Below are positions 1 to 8,840 of a stretch of 43,673 bases of DNA, one piece after another. Numbering within the stretch: the first letter of the stretch is position 1; each line of letters starts with the position of its first letter. Origin of the DNA: Chloroflexota bacterium (GTDB lineage Bacteria > Chloroflexota > Anaerolineae > UBA4142); assembly GCA_016865935.1 (NCBI GenBank), contig VGOB01000010.1, positions 1 to 43,673 of the forward strand, read 5' to 3'. The notes beneath the pieces are model-generated. The model did no database searches. It saw only the letters and a program-made list of their open reading frames with translations, and was not told the origin of the DNA. The position numbers and the translations under genes are program-made.

Positions 1-51
1 TCGGACTCCGTGGCGTTCCTGAGAGAAGATCGTTTGTGGCACAAACAATCT

Positions 52-71
52 ACTCCAGTTCCGCCTGGAGT
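52..71. repeat. small perfect hairpin in the left-edge non-coding stretch
   Basis: ACTCCAG and CTGGAGT pair around a short loop. The first ~120 bases carry no supported gene; they may be the tail of a feature outside the window. Confidence 0.4.
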
Positions 72-124
72 CCAATTCGCTAGTCTGAATACTTGCCAGT
101 CTTTTCTACTTCAGGGAAATCAGT

Positions 125-156
125 GTGACAATTGATAATTGTCAATTGACAATTGC
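125..156. repeat. CAATTG-based microrepeat palindrome before acyP
   Basis: Overlapping CAATTG/TGACAATTG units in both directions make an inverted repeat just upstream of the acylphosphatase start. It belongs to the class of intergenic palindromes built from 6-8 bp units that recur throughout the window. Confidence 0.6.
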
Positions 157-168
157 GAATATCGAAGA

Positions 169-459
169 ATGTCTACTCAGACTGAAACGGCTCGCCTGCA
201 CGCCATTGTCACCGGGATCGTGCAAGGTGTCAATTTTCGCTGGTTCACGCAGCGCCGCGCCGCCGACCTGGGTTTGGTCGGCTATGTGCGGAATCGTTCC
301 GACGGTTCGGTGGAATTCGTCGCGGAAGGCGCGCGCGCCGCGCTCGAACAATTGCTGGACGCGGTGCGCGTCGGTCCCGCGTCGGCGGCGGTCGAAAATG
401 TAGACGCGCAATGGCGCGCGCCGACCGGAGAATATCATCGCTTTGAAATTCGATTTTGA
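169..459 (+). CDS. acyP: acylphosphatase
   Basis: A 96-residue protein of normal length for cytosolic acylphosphatases, which hydrolyse acyl phosphates such as acetyl phosphate or 1,3-bisphosphoglycerate. The signature GIVQGVNFRWF (about residues 15-25) carries the phosphate-binding Arg, and GYVRNRSDGSVEF (about 39-51) carries the catalytic Asn. The ATG at 169 is chosen over an upstream TTG at 139 because the extra residues are encoded by the CAATTG microrepeat. No strong ribosome site is visible. The FecR-like gene follows 12 bp downstream on the same strand, so they may be co-transcribed, though no functional link is evident. Confidence 0.93.
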   Translation: MSTQTETARLHAIVTGIVQGVNFRWFTQRRAADLGLVGYVRNRSDGSVEFVAEGARAALEQLLDAVRVGPASAAVENVDAQWRAPTGEYHRFEIRF

Positions 460-471
460 GAGTACGCGTAA

Positions 472-1680
472 ATGATCAATCACAAACCGGAACGCGCGGC
501 GTGGTCGGTGATGTGGGGCGCGTTCTTCGCCTTTCTGTTGCTCGCCGCGGCGATTCCGCTGGGCATTCAATATTATATCGAGCACGCGACGACGCCGCAA
601 CTGGTCACGCTCGAAGTGATCGGCGGGACGGTGCGCGTACGCGAGCCGAATAGCGCCGCGCCAATTGCCGTGACGAAGACGGTGCAATTGCCGGAGGGCA
701 CCGCGATCGAAACGGATGAAACGTCGCGCGGCATTTTGACATTCAGCGACGGCAGCACGACGATTCTTTTTCCCAGCACGCAAATTCTCGTGCGTCAGAT
801 GCGCGTCGCCACGTTTCCCTGGGGTGTGGAACCGATTTCGATCTTCATCGATCAGACGCGCGGACGCGTGCGCGTGGGCGCGGCGCAGCAAGTTTCCTCC
901 GGCGGCAACGTGCCGCCGGCGCGCGTGTTCCAGGTTTCGACCGCGCAGCTCTTGGCGCAGTTGGCGGAAGGCAGTTACGCGATTGAAGTGAGCGGCGATA
1001 CGTCCCAGGTTTCCGTGCGCGACGGCGCGGCGACGGTGAGCGCGCTGGGAAAAACCGTAACGGTGGGACGCGGGCAACGCACCTTGGCGCGCCGTGACGA
1101 AGCGCCGCGCGCGGCGATGCCTGCCGCCCAAGATTTGATCGTCAACGGCGATTTTATGGATCCGCGTTCGCGCGGCTGGAACGATCAGATCGAACTGCCG
1201 AACATTCCCGGCGCGCCGGCGGGACAGTTGAGCATCGTGGCGGACGGGCGCGCGCTGTTGCGTATTCAGCGCGCCAATTCGAATCAGACGAGCGCGATCA
1301 CCGGCGTCGCGCAGCAGATCAATCGCGAAGTGTCGGATTATCGCTCGCTGCGGCTTTTGGCGGACGTGCGCGTCCAGTCTCACAGTTTGTCCGGCGGCGG
1401 CGTCGTCAGTTCCGAGTATCCGCTGATCCTGCGTTTGAAATATCGCGATGTCTATGGCAGTGAAGCGGAGTGGGTGCACGGATTTTATTATCAGAACACC
1501 GCGAACAATCCGACGAACAATGGCGAACTCATTTTATCGAATGTCTGGGTTCCATACGAAAGCGGCAACTTGCTCGAAACGCTCGATCCGCGTCCGTTCT
1601 TCATCACCTCGATCCAGGTTTACGCGTCGGGCTGGGATTACGATTCGTTCGTCACCGGAATTCGTTTGATTGTCGAATAG
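472..1680 (+). CDS. FecR-like domain protein with one N-terminal membrane helix
   Basis: 402 residues. A single hydrophobic segment at about 12-34 anchors the protein, with the remainder outside the cell. Residues about 45-195 resemble the FecR beta domain (a strand-rich region with TLEVIGGTVRV, GILTFSDGSTTILFP and RGRVRVG), a fold found in many surface or signal proteins. From about 223 (LIVNGDFMDPRSRGW) the C-terminus looks like a jelly-roll galactose-binding-like domain. No sigma or TonB partner is present, so a classical iron-signalling role is unlikely. Position next to glycosyltransferase genes suggests a cell-surface role. Function unknown. Confidence 0.7.
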   Translation: MINHKPERAAWSVMWGAFFAFLLLAAAIPLGIQYYIEHATTPQLVTLEVIGGTVRVREPNSAAPIAVTKTVQLPEGTAIETDETSRGILTFSDGSTTILFPSTQILVRQMRVATFPWGVEPISIFIDQTRGRVRVGAAQQVSSGGNVPPARVFQVSTAQLLAQLAEGSYAIEVSGDTSQVSVRDGAATVSALGKTVTVGRGQRTLARRDEAPRAAMPAAQDLIVNGDFMDPRSRGWNDQIELPNIPGAPAGQLSIVADGRALLRIQRANSNQTSAITGVAQQINREVSDYRSLRLLADVRVQSHSLSGGGVVSSEYPLILRLKYRDVYGSEAEWVHGFYYQNTANNPTNNGELILSNVWVPYESGNLLETLDPRPFFITSIQVYASGWDYDSFVTGIRLIVE

Positions 1681-1683
1681 TCG

Positions 1684-1744
1684 CGTAGTCAACTGGTCAA
1701 TTGGTCAACTAGTCACTAATTGACCGATTGACTAATTGACTATT
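1684..1744. repeat. GTCAATT microrepeat palindrome
   Basis: The left arm is built from (A/T)GTCAA units and the right arm from TTGAC(T/C) units, meeting near 1716. It lies immediately upstream of the promoter of the glycosyltransferase and could terminate the preceding transcript. Confidence 0.75.
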
Positions 1745-1745
1745 T

Positions 1746-1773
1746 TTGAAATTCCGCCAACTTGCGCTATAAT
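1746..1773 (+). promoter_or_regulatory. sigma70-type promoter of the GT2 gene (leaderless layout)
   Basis: TTGAAA (1746-1751), 16-bp spacer, TATAAT (1768-1773). Only 7 nt separate the -10 box from the GTG at 1781, so the transcription start would be at or next to the start codon. Confidence 0.75.
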
Positions 1774-1780
1774 CGCGCGC

Positions 1781-2686
1781 GTGAGCGATATTGGAATCGT
1801 GATCGTCAACTATAACACGCGCGATCGTTTGCGCGATTGTTTGCGCTCGCTCGACGCGAGTCGCGGCGTGACGTGCGACGTTTTCGTCGTGGACAACGAT
1901 TCGCCCGATGGCAGCGCGGCGATGGTGCGCGCCGGATTTCCGCGCGTTCATCTGATCGCAAGCCGGCTCAACGGCGGCTATTCCTACGCCAACAATCTCG
2001 CACTCCGCGCGATCCTCGTGCTCGCTCCGGCGCCGCCGTTTACGCTCCTCCTCAATCCCGATACGGTCGTGCCGCCGGACGCGCTCGCGCAGATGCTCGC
2101 GTTCTTCGCCGCGCATCCGGACGCCGGGATCGTGGGACCCAAGTTGGTGATGGCGGACGGCACACTCGATCGCGCGTGCCGCCGCAGTTTTCCCTCGCCC
2201 GAACTTTCGATTTATCACGTCCTGGGTTTGGACGATCGCTTTCCCAAGAGCGAACGCTTTGCGCGCTACGAAATGACGTTTTGCGACGAAGACAAAATGA
2301 TCGAGGTGGATTCGGTCGTCGGCGCGTTTATGCTGCTGCGAACGGAAACGTTGCGCCAAGCCGGTTTGCTCGACGAAATTTATTTTATGTACGGCGAAGA
2401 CCTTGATCTGGCGTTGCGAATAAAAAAGCGCGGCTGGAAAGTGTATTACAATCCCGCCGTGCGGGTTTTGCATTACAAACGCGAAGCGAGTCGTCATTCG
2501 GAACGCGCGCAGTACGAGTTTTGGCGCGCCGGATATATTTTTTACAAAAAGCATTACGCGGACAAGACTGCCTTCCCCTTGCGCGTGTTGATCACCCTGG
2601 GGCTGGCGTGGAAGGGCGGAATGAAACTCGCGCGCGAAATGATGCGTCCGTTGCCGCCTTCCCCGAACGCGGCGGAGTTGCGTTGA
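1781..2686 (+). CDS. family 2 glycosyltransferase, rhamnosyltransferase-like
   Basis: 301 residues from a GTG start; translation begins [17 protein letters not shown] fold markers: the N-terminal IVIVNYN strand, [10 protein letters not shown] nucleotide-binding loop, [13 protein letters not shown] (metal-binding acidic motif) and [16 protein letters not shown] (catalytic-base region). Family members add a sugar from an NDP-sugar to a lipid-linked or surface glycan; WbbL-like rhamnosyltransferases look most similar. GTG 1781 is preferred to the longer reading from 1736 because those codons overlap the promoter. The stop overlaps the start of the next gene (TGATG), implying translational coupling to the sugar transferase. 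Confidence 0.9.
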   Translation: MSDIGIVIVNYNTRDRLRDCLRSLDASRGVTCDVFVVDNDSPDGSAAMVRAGFPRVHLIASRLNGGYSYANNLALRAILVLAPAPPFTLLLNPDTVVPPDALAQMLAFFAAHPDAGIVGPKLVMADGTLDRACRRSFPSPELSIYHVLGLDDRFPKSERFARYEMTFCDEDKMIEVDSVVGAFMLLRTETLRQAGLLDEIYFMYGEDLDLALRIKKRGWKVYYNPAVRVLHYKREASRHSERAQYEFWRAGYIFYKKHYADKTAFPLRVLITLGLAWKGGMKLAREMMRPLPPSPNAAELR

Positions 2687-4083
2687 TGAAACGTTACGCG
2701 CAACTCGTCTTCACGATCTCGCTGCTCGGCGTGGACATCGCGCTGACCTGCCTCGCGTTCGTCGCGGCGTATCTCCTGCGCCCGCGCGACGCGACGCCGC
2801 ATCAGGTCATTCCCCCGCTGACGTATTACGTGGGAATGATGATCCTGAGCGCGCTCGCGCTCGTCATCGTTTTCTTTTTCTACCGGCTGTACCATTTGCA
2901 TCGCGGCATCTCGCGTCTGGACGAAGTGTACTCCGTCGCGTCCGCCACGTCGATCAGCGTGATCGTCGGGATGGCGTTGACGACGTTTGTGTATCGCACC
3001 GAGATTGATTATCCGCGCACGATGATCGTCTACTTTTGGCTGAGCGCGCTCGTGCTGATCGGGCTGGGACGCATCGCGCATCACACGTTTCGCTCCGCGC
3101 TGTACCGCCGCGGCTGGGACGAATCGCGCTTGTTGATCGTCGGCGCGAATGAAGCGGGGTATACGATCCTGGAACGGATTCGGGTTTCTCCGCAACTGGG
3201 GTATCGTCCGATCGGTTTTTTGGACGACGAGCGCGCCGGGCAAAAAATGCTCGGCTTGCCGGTGCTGGGGCGCGTGGAGCAACTGGGTGAAATCGTGCGC
3301 CAGCACAAAATCGCGGAAGTGATCATCGCGCTGCCGGAAGCGTCGCACCAGGATTTGCTTTCGATCATTTCGCGCTGCGAGGATGGACGCGTCAACATCA
3401 AGATTTTTCCCGACGTGTTTCAAATTATGGCGGCGGAAGTCAACGTGGGCGATTTGAACGGCTTGCCGCTGTTGACGATGCGCGACATCGCGCTGCGCGG
3501 CTGGCGGCTGACCGCGAAGCGAATCGTGGATGTTGTCATCAGCGCGATCGTGCTCGTGTTCATTTCGCCGCTGCTGATGCTGATCGCGCTACTCGTCAAA
3601 CTCGATTCACGCGGGCCCGCGCTGTATTGGCAAGAGCGAATGGGGCTGGACGCGCGTCCGTTCCCGTGTTTCAAATTTCGCTCGATGCGGCAGGACGCCG
3701 AGGCGGCAACCGGACCGGTGTGGGCGGTGGCTAACGATCCGCGCCGCACGCGCATCGGATCGTATCTCCGCAAATATTCGCTCGACGAACTGCCGCAGTT
3801 CATCAACGTGTTCCTGGGGCATATGAGTCTGGTCGGTCCGCGTCCCGAGCGTCCGGTGTTTGTGGATCAATTCCGTCAGCAAATTCCGCGATATATGGAG
3901 CGGCATCAGTTGAAAGCGGGGATCACCGGCTGGGCGCAGGCGAATGGTTTGCGCGGCGACACGTCAATCTGGGAACGCACCAAGTACGATTTGTACTACG
4001 TCGAACACTGGTCGCTCTGGTTCGACTTCAAGATTATGATTTTGACCGCGCTGCGCTTTTTGCGCGATCCGGCGGCGATATAA
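2686..4083 (+). CDS. undecaprenyl-phosphate sugar phosphotransferase (WcaJ-like)
   Basis: 465 residues. N-terminal hydrophobic segments (about 7-130) are followed by a Rossmann-like CoA-binding domain (LLIVGANEAG, GYRPIGFLDD), then the C-terminal bacterial sugar-transferase catalytic domain from about 275 with its own membrane helix and the motifs KFRSMRQDAE, YSLDELPQFINV, LVGPRPERP and AGITGWAQANG. The family transfers sugar-1-phosphate from an NDP-sugar to undecaprenyl phosphate, the first membrane step of capsule or exopolysaccharide synthesis. The ATG at 2686 overlaps the glycosyltransferase stop and has a GGCGGAG site upstream. The two genes form a minimal polysaccharide-initiation pair. 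Confidence 0.92.
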   Translation: MKRYAQLVFTISLLGVDIALTCLAFVAAYLLRPRDATPHQVIPPLTYYVGMMILSALALVIVFFFYRLYHLHRGISRLDEVYSVASATSISVIVGMALTTFVYRTEIDYPRTMIVYFWLSALVLIGLGRIAHHTFRSALYRRGWDESRLLIVGANEAGYTILERIRVSPQLGYRPIGFLDDERAGQKMLGLPVLGRVEQLGEIVRQHKIAEVIIALPEASHQDLLSIISRCEDGRVNIKIFPDVFQIMAAEVNVGDLNGLPLLTMRDIALRGWRLTAKRIVDVVISAIVLVFISPLLMLIALLVKLDSRGPALYWQERMGLDARPFPCFKFRSMRQDAEAATGPVWAVANDPRRTRIGSYLRKYSLDELPQFINVFLGHMSLVGPRPERPVFVDQFRQQIPRYMERHQLKAGITGWAQANGLRGDTSIWERTKYDLYYVEHWSLWFDFKIMILTALRFLRDPAAI

Positions 4084-4163
4084 AGGATGAAGGATGAAGG
4101 CGGAAGGATGAAGAAACGATCCTTTCCGCCTTTTTTCATCTTTCATCTTTCATCCTTCATCCT
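4083..4163. repeat. GATGAAG microrepeat palindrome between convergent genes
   Basis: Left arm AAGGATGAAGGATGAAGG..., right arm ...CATCTTTCATCCTTCATCC, with an inner TCCGCC/GGCGGA contact. It separates the sugar transferase from rnhB and supplies the last codons and stop of rnhB. It may act as a two-way terminator. Confidence 0.8.
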
Positions 4164-4805
4164 TTGCTGTGCGACCGGTGCGAACGATTTACGGTGCGCG
4201 CGCGACGCGCCAAGTTCTGCCAGCGCGGCTTGGTGCGCGGCGGTGCCGTACCCTTTGTGTTGCGCGAACCCGTAGCCGGGCAACTGCGCGTCCAATTCGA
4301 TCAGCATTCGATCGCGCGTCACTTTGGCGAGGATCGACGCGCAGGCAATCGAAAGTGAGATCTGATCGCCGCGAATGATCGCTTTTTGCGGGAGAGGAAC
4401 TGCGGGGAGTTTGAGCGCGTCGAGCAAGAGCGCGTCCGGCGCGACGCCCAGCGCGTCGAGCGCGCGCTGCATCGCCAGCCGCGTCGCCGGGACGATGCCG
4501 AGCGCGTCGATTTCGTCGTTCGTCGCGAGTCCGGTGGCGGATGCAAGCGCGTGTGCGCGAATCGGTTCGTACAGCGCGTCGCGTTGCGCGGGCGAAAGGA
4601 GTTTCGAATCGCGCGCGTGTTCGAGCGCGCGGAGCGCGTCGTTGAGCCACCACGTTTTGACGCGCGAGACGCGCGGCAAAATCACCGCGCCCGCGACGAC
4701 GGGACCCGCCCACGCGCCGCGCCCGGCTTCGTCAACACCGGCAACGCGCGCGAGCCCGCGTGACCAAAAGGTGTGTTCGAATTGGAGAGTGGGGGTGATT
4801 GGCAC
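4143..4805 (-). CDS. rnhB: ribonuclease HII
   Basis: 220 residues. RNase HII removes ribonucleotides and RNA primers from RNA:DNA hybrids using two metal ions. The active-site motif [13 protein letters not shown] gives Asp25 and Glu26; further acidic residues lie in LLLDALKL and KVTRDRML. The start is GTG at 4805, preceded on its strand by TATAAT with a 7-nt gap, suggesting a leaderless message. The C-terminal tail RMKDER and the stop are encoded by the GATGAAG repeat, so the original 3' end was probably replaced by the repeat. Convergent with the sugar transferase gene. Confidence 0.95.
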   Translation of the reverse strand: MPITPTLQFEHTFWSRGLARVAGVDEAGRGAWAGPVVAGAVILPRVSRVKTWWLNDALRALEHARDSKLLSPAQRDALYEPIRAHALASATGLATNDEIDALGIVPATRLAMQRALDALGVAPDALLLDALKLPAVPLPQKAIIRGDQISLSIACASILAKVTRDRMLIELDAQLPGYGFAQHKGYGTAAHQAALAELGASRAHRKSFAPVAQQRMKDER

Positions 4806-4812
4806 GGAACAG

Positions 4813-4818
4813 ATTATA
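4813..4818 (-). promoter_or_regulatory. -10 box of rnhB, leaderless spacing
   Basis: On the minus strand TATAAT ends 7 nt before the GTG start at 4805, the same spacing as at 1781 and 29411. The -35 region is weak (TTTCTG-like). Confidence 0.6.
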
Positions 4819-4847
4819 CAACGGATTGTGTTTTGCAGAAAAGCGCG

Positions 4848-5063
4848 TTAGACCTTCGAGGTCTCCGAGACCTCGAAGGTCTGATCATCCTCCGCGCGCG
4901 TCTGCTCCCGCAAAAACGCGACGAGCATTTCGAGCGAGGCGAAACCGCGCCGCTCGCCGGTGTGCGGATCTTCGAGCGAGGCGCGCCACGACATTTCATC
5001 GTTGTCGCGTACTTGCCAGAGCCGAAGCATAAACGCAAGATAACGCGTTTCCTGGGTTGTCAT
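4848..5063 (-). CDS. small conserved hypothetical protein (71 aa)
   Basis: A 71-residue soluble protein containing [19 protein letters not shown] followed by [19 protein letters not shown] recognise this short fold as a recurrent uncharacterised protein, with aromatic and RASLE.P.TGER motifs, but know no function. The start at 5063 is the only good ATG. The last ten residues ([10 protein letters not shown]) and the TAA are encoded by the palindrome at 4850-4882, and a second palindrome of the same design lies at 5080-5115 beyond the 5' end, so the gene is bracketed by two related elements. Confidence 0.7.
   Translation of the reverse strand: MTTQETRYLAFMLRLWQVRDNDEMSWRASLEDPHTGERRGFASLEMLVAFLREQTRAEDDQTFEVSETSKV
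4850..4882. repeat. 15-bp palindrome pair AGACCTTCGAGGTCT
   Basis: AGACCTTCGAGGTCT, 3-nt spacer, AGACCTCGAAGGTCT: a perfect inverted repeat whose arms are themselves near-palindromic. It overlaps the 3' end of the 71-aa gene. Confidence 0.85.
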
Positions 5064-5079
5064 CGCGGTTTCCTATCGT

Positions 5080-5115
5080 AAACCCTTCGGGTCTCACAGA
5101 CCCGAAGGGTTTTTC
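5080..5115. terminator. palindromic hairpin AAACCCTTCGGGTCT with T-run
   Basis: AAACCCTTCGGGTCT, spacer CAC, AGACCCGAAGGGTTT then TTC. It has the same arm-spacer-arm layout as 4850-4882 with different bases. It lies between the esterase genes and the 71-aa gene and may terminate the esterase transcript. Confidence 0.65.
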
Positions 5116-5140
5116 ATCGTCGTTCCCCGTTCGCATGCCC

Positions 5141-5743
5141 TTATTTCAAAGCACGCTGTCGCGCGAAAAATTCCCAGATTTCCGCGGGACCGTCCAGATC
5201 ACCGGTCGCTTGTCCAAGATCAACTATATAATACTCGGTAGAGAATCTTGCTTTTGGCACAGGGCCCCCGCCGCCGTGGATCGTAAACAGAACGACCTCT
5301 CGCTTGCCTGCATCGTTCCAGACAGTTCGATCCACTGAGGTTGGGTCGGATGGGTCTAGGTGCGGCAAGCGTGTTGTCTTGGGCGGTGAGGTCTGCCCAT
5401 TCAACCTGACAAAATACTCGGCAGTCGCTTGAGTCGAGCGAACAGAGATGCGAAGCCACCTAGTAACCCCACCTTCATAGGGACCGATAGGATCTCTGGT
5501 TCCGTGCATGATCAGCGTAGCAATTGGTTTTCCCAATGTGCGGCACTCGTTGATATCCTCCGTAGGGAGATTGGCGGAGACCGCCGCGATGGCGGTGATT
5601 TCATCGGGGGTTTCCAACGCGAGCCGATAAGCCAGAATCCCGCCATTCCCCCAACCCATCGCAAAGACGCGTGCCGTATTGATGCCGTGATCGGCGTGGA
5701 ATTTCGCAATGAGCGCGCGAACGAGACCTACATCGTCAATGTT
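5141..5743 (-). pseudogene. degenerate second esterase domain, separated by an in-frame TAG
   Basis: This is the direct in-frame continuation of the gene at 5744-7177 after a TAG codon (5744-5746). It reads IDDVGLVRALIAKF then AMGWGNGG, NGTRDPIGPY-type Asp region and FTIHGGGGPVP. Compared with the sibling domains it has lost the nucleophile (GWGNGG instead of GWSNGG) and the catalytic His (HGGGG instead of NGGGH), and the segment before IDDV is about five codons shorter. Both the stop and the lost residues argue for a decaying domain rather than programmed readthrough. A re-initiation ATG exists at 5659 but would give only an inactive fragment. Confidence 0.8.
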
Positions 5744-7177
5744 CTATGTTGAGGTTTTGCAGGAAGTGTTCCAACGGATCCCAATTGCATTGGGATACAC
5801 GACGATGAAACCATTCTGATCGGCTAAACTTTCAAACCTGCTTTCTGTGTAGATCCTCATTTCTGAGGCACCCATATGCGAACCGTGAAAGGCAAACAGT
5901 AACGGCGCGTTGCGCGGAAGATTCGGGGGAACGTAATACAAATACGTTCGGTCGAGATCGCCGACGCGGAGCGTCCCTTGCGATATTGGGCGCGCCGGCG
6001 TCTGCGTTGCGCTTGGCGCGGTACCGCGAAATGGATCAAGAGCCGGATTGGTTGGCGTTGGCAGTACGGGCGTTGATATTGGCGGAATCGCGGTCAGCGT
6101 CGGTGGCACCGGCGTTGCGGTTGGCGGCTGTCGCGCGAAAAATTCCCAGATTTCCGCGGGACCGTCCAAATCACCGGTCGCTTGTCCAAGTTGTAATCCC
6201 ATGAGTGACACGGTAGAAAATTTTGCTATCGGTATCGTATGCCCACCACCGTTGACCGTAACCAGAACGACTTCGGGCTTGCCTGCGTCGTCCCAGACTG
6301 TTCGATCCACCGAAGTTGGGTCGGAAGGATCGCGATGCGGCAGGCGCGTGGTCTTGGGCGGACTGGCTTGCCCGTTCAACTTTACAAAATACTCGGCGGA
6401 TGCTTGAGTCGAGCGAACAGTGGCGCCGGAGAATAATCGCCCACCTTCATAGGGAACGAGCTGATCACTCGTACCGTTTATGATCAGTGTCGGCATCGGT
6501 TTCCCCGACACGCGACAATCGAAAGTGTCGTCTGTGGGCACACTGGCGGTGACTGCCGCGATTGCGGCGATTTCATCAGGGATTTCGAACGCGAGCCGAT
6601 AAGCCATAGACCCGCCATTTGACCACCCCATCGCAAAGACGCGTGATGGGTTGACACCGTGATCGGTTTTGAATTTCGCGATGAGCGCGCGGACGAAACT
6701 TACATCGTCAATCTTCGCGGTTTTGGCTGGAAGCACTGCCGTCTGGTTGCAATCGTTCCAACTCATCTGATAGCCATTGGGATACACGACGACGAAACCA
6801 TTCTGATCAGCTAGACGTTCAAATTTGTACTCGGTCGAAGTCCGCAAATATGCGGCGTCCGAACTCGAACCGTGAAATGCAAACAGCAAGGGCGCGTTGC
6901 GCGGTAGATTGGCGGGAACGTAATACAAGTACGTTCGGTCGAGATTGCCAACGCGAATGGTCGCTTGCTGAGTGCCTACGCTTGGCGCTGAAGTTGGTGG
7001 AATCGCCGTGGCGGTTGGTGGCACCGGCGTTGCGGTTGGCGGGATCGCGGTTGGTGTCGGCGGCACGGGCGTGGCGGTTGGTGGCACCGGCGTTGCGGTC
7101 GGCGTTGGCGCGGCGCACGCGGCGAGCGCGAGGGCGCAGAGCGCGAGCGCGCAGATCAAAAACAGTTTCGTTTTCAT
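5744..7177 (-). CDS. secreted lipoprotein esterase, PHB-depolymerase/feruloyl-esterase type
   Basis: 477 residues to the amber stop. A lipoprotein signal (MKTKLFLICALALCALA, lipobox LAAC) is followed by a Pro/Thr linker made of ATPVPPT units, then an intact alpha/beta-hydrolase domain: oxyanion region LLFAFHGSS, VVVYPNGYQMSWNDC, nucleophile elbow AMGWSNGGSMAYRL, Asp in NGTSDQLVPYEGG and His in NGGGHTIP. The family (LpqC-like) cleaves polyester or feruloyl-type bonds. A second linker and the first third of a second esterase domain follow before the TAG. RBS AAGGAGGAGAAAATG fixes the start. The active first domain should still be made and anchored outside the membrane. Confidence 0.82.
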   Translation of the reverse strand: MKTKLFLICALALCALALAACAAPTPTATPVPPTATPVPPTPTAIPPTATPVPPTATAIPPTSAPSVGTQQATIRVGNLDRTYLYYVPANLPRNAPLLFAFHGSSSDAAYLRTSTEYKFERLADQNGFVVVYPNGYQMSWNDCNQTAVLPAKTAKIDDVSFVRALIAKFKTDHGVNPSRVFAMGWSNGGSMAYRLAFEIPDEIAAIAAVTASVPTDDTFDCRVSGKPMPTLIINGTSDQLVPYEGGRLFSGATVRSTQASAEYFVKLNGQASPPKTTRLPHRDPSDPTSVDRTVWDDAGKPEVVLVTVNGGGHTIPIAKFSTVSLMGLQLGQATGDLDGPAEIWEFFARQPPTATPVPPTLTAIPPISTPVLPTPTNPALDPFRGTAPSATQTPARPISQGTLRVGDLDRTYLYYVPPNLPRNAPLLFAFHGSHMGASEMRIYTESRFESLADQNGFIVVYPNAIGIRWNTSCKTST

Positions 7178-7211
7178 TTTCTCCTCCTTGAATTGGATTG
7201 CATGGACGCGG

Positions 7212-8711
7212 CTACGGTTCCACGCGCGTCCACGGTTTGTAGATCATCCTGTTTTTGCGATCCACGTATTGATCGTCTACCGCAACAAAGCGGAGTTGAA
7301 CGGCTTTGCCGCCTTGTTTCGTCACATAGACCTGGTATGCGCCGATCGCAAAGGAATTCGGCTCGCTGCTACCTTGCGGGTATTGGATTTTGTACAGATT
7401 GTTCTCGAACCAGTACTTGGCAGTTGTCGTGTACCCTTTCATCGCACCGGTGGTGAAGGTAGCAATCCGATTACCGTCTGCCGTGTGTTCCCAATGATTC
7501 TCTGCGGATGGAAATCGGTCGTTGGGAGAATAAATCACCAGCCAAACGCCAAGCACATCGTCGGCTTTGGTTGCCTGGATTTCCGCGCCAACACTCTGCG
7601 ACGATCCCTGTCGCGCGAAAAAATCCCAGATTTCCGCGGGACCGTCCAAATCACCGGTCGCTAGTCCAAGTGACAGTCCCATGATTGACACGGTAGAAAA
7701 TTTTGCTATCGGCATCGTATGCCCGCCACCGTTGACCGTAACCAGAACGACCTCTGGCTTGCCTGCATCGTTCCAAACTGTTCGATCCACCGAAGTTGGG
7801 TCGGAAGGATCGCGATGCGGCAGGCGTGTGGTCTTGGGCGGACTGGCTTGCCCATTCAACTTTACAAAATACTCAGCGGTTGCTTGAGTCGAGCGAACAG
7901 TGGCGCCAGATGTTGTAGATCGCCCGCCACCAAATGGAACGATAGGATCGCTGGTGCCGTTCATTATGAGCACGGGTATTGGTTTTCCCGATACGCGGCA
8001 ATCGAAAGTGTCGTCTGTTGGCACACTGGCGGTGACTGCCGCGATTGCGGCGATTTCATCAGGGATTTCGAACGCAAGCCGATAAGCGAAATGCCCGCCA
8101 TTCGACCATCCCATCGCAAAGACGCGGGATGGATTGATGCCATAATCGGCGCGGAATTTCGCGATGAGCGCGCGGGCGAAACCTACATCGTCAATCTTCG
8201 CAGTTTTGGCTGCAAGCGTCGCTGTCTTGTTGCAATCGTTCCAACTCATCTGATAGCCATCGGGATACACGACGACGAAACCATTCTGATCGGCTAGACG
8301 TTCAAATTTGTTCTCGGTCGCGGTCCGCATATACGCGGCGTTGGCGCTCGAGCCGTGAAAAGCAAGGAGCAAGGGCGCGTTGCGCGGCAAATTCGCGGGA
8401 ACGTAATACAAATAGTTTCGGTCGCGATCGCCAACGCGAATTGTGCCTTGCTGTGTTGGGATCTGTGTTGCGCTTGGCGCGATTCCGCGAAATGGATCGA
8501 GGGCTGGCGCGGTTGCCGGCGGCGCGGGTGGCTGGGTCGGCGGCACGGGCGTTGGCACCGGCGTTGCGGTTGGCGGGATCGCGGTTGGTGTCGGCGGTAT
8601 CGGCGTGGCGGTTGGCGGCACCAGCGTCGCGGTTGGCGCGGGCGCGGCGCACGCGGCGAGCGCGATGGCGCAGAGCGCGAGCGCGCAAATCAGAAACAGT
8701 TTCGTTTTCAT
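7212..8711 (-). CDS. secreted lipoprotein esterase with extra C-terminal lipocalin-like domain
   Basis: 499 residues, a close paralogue of the gene downstream. Signal MKTKLFLICALALCA with lipobox LAAC, a Pro/Thr/Ala linker, then one complete esterase domain (FHGSSANAAY, AMGWSNGGHFAYRL, NGTSDPIVPFGGG, NGGGHTMPIA). After the esterase a separate ~110-residue domain (from about ATKADDVLGVWLVIYS to the end) resembles lipocalin-like 'GxW' beta domains of secreted proteins. Start chosen at 8711 for AAGGAGGAAAAAATG; the longer reading upstream is unsupported. The two genes share the signal, linker and catalytic segments almost word for word, so they are a recent duplication. Confidence 0.85.
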   Translation of the reverse strand: MKTKLFLICALALCAIALAACAAPAPTATLVPPTATPIPPTPTAIPPTATPVPTPVPPTQPPAPPATAPALDPFRGIAPSATQIPTQQGTIRVGDRDRNYLYYVPANLPRNAPLLLAFHGSSANAAYMRTATENKFERLADQNGFVVVYPDGYQMSWNDCNKTATLAAKTAKIDDVGFARALIAKFRADYGINPSRVFAMGWSNGGHFAYRLAFEIPDEIAAIAAVTASVPTDDTFDCRVSGKPIPVLIMNGTSDPIVPFGGGRSTTSGATVRSTQATAEYFVKLNGQASPPKTTRLPHRDPSDPTSVDRTVWNDAGKPEVVLVTVNGGGHTMPIAKFSTVSIMGLSLGLATGDLDGPAEIWDFFARQGSSQSVGAEIQATKADDVLGVWLVIYSPNDRFPSAENHWEHTADGNRIATFTTGAMKGYTTTAKYWFENNLYKIQYPQGSSEPNSFAIGAYQVYVTKQGGKAVQLRFVAVDDQYVDRKNRMIYKPWTRVEP

Positions 8712-8840
8712 TTTTTCCTCCTTGAATTGGAAGTTGGATGATAGAAGTTGGAAATTGGATTCGCAGGTCCTCCTTTCTGGCGCAAAACAAGGACCGGCTT
8801 GTGCTTTCGCAAATTGTTGTTCTTGCTCAAGCAACTCGAC

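Noticed and set aside
142..1479. 445-codon minus-strand reading opposite acyP and the FecR-like gene
   Set aside because: Arg/His-rich translation without domains; a codon-bias shadow of two well-supported plus-strand genes.
5744..5746. Amber codon as programmed pyrrolysine or readthrough
   Set aside because: The domain behind it lacks its catalytic Ser and His and carries a deletion, so decay is the simpler reading.
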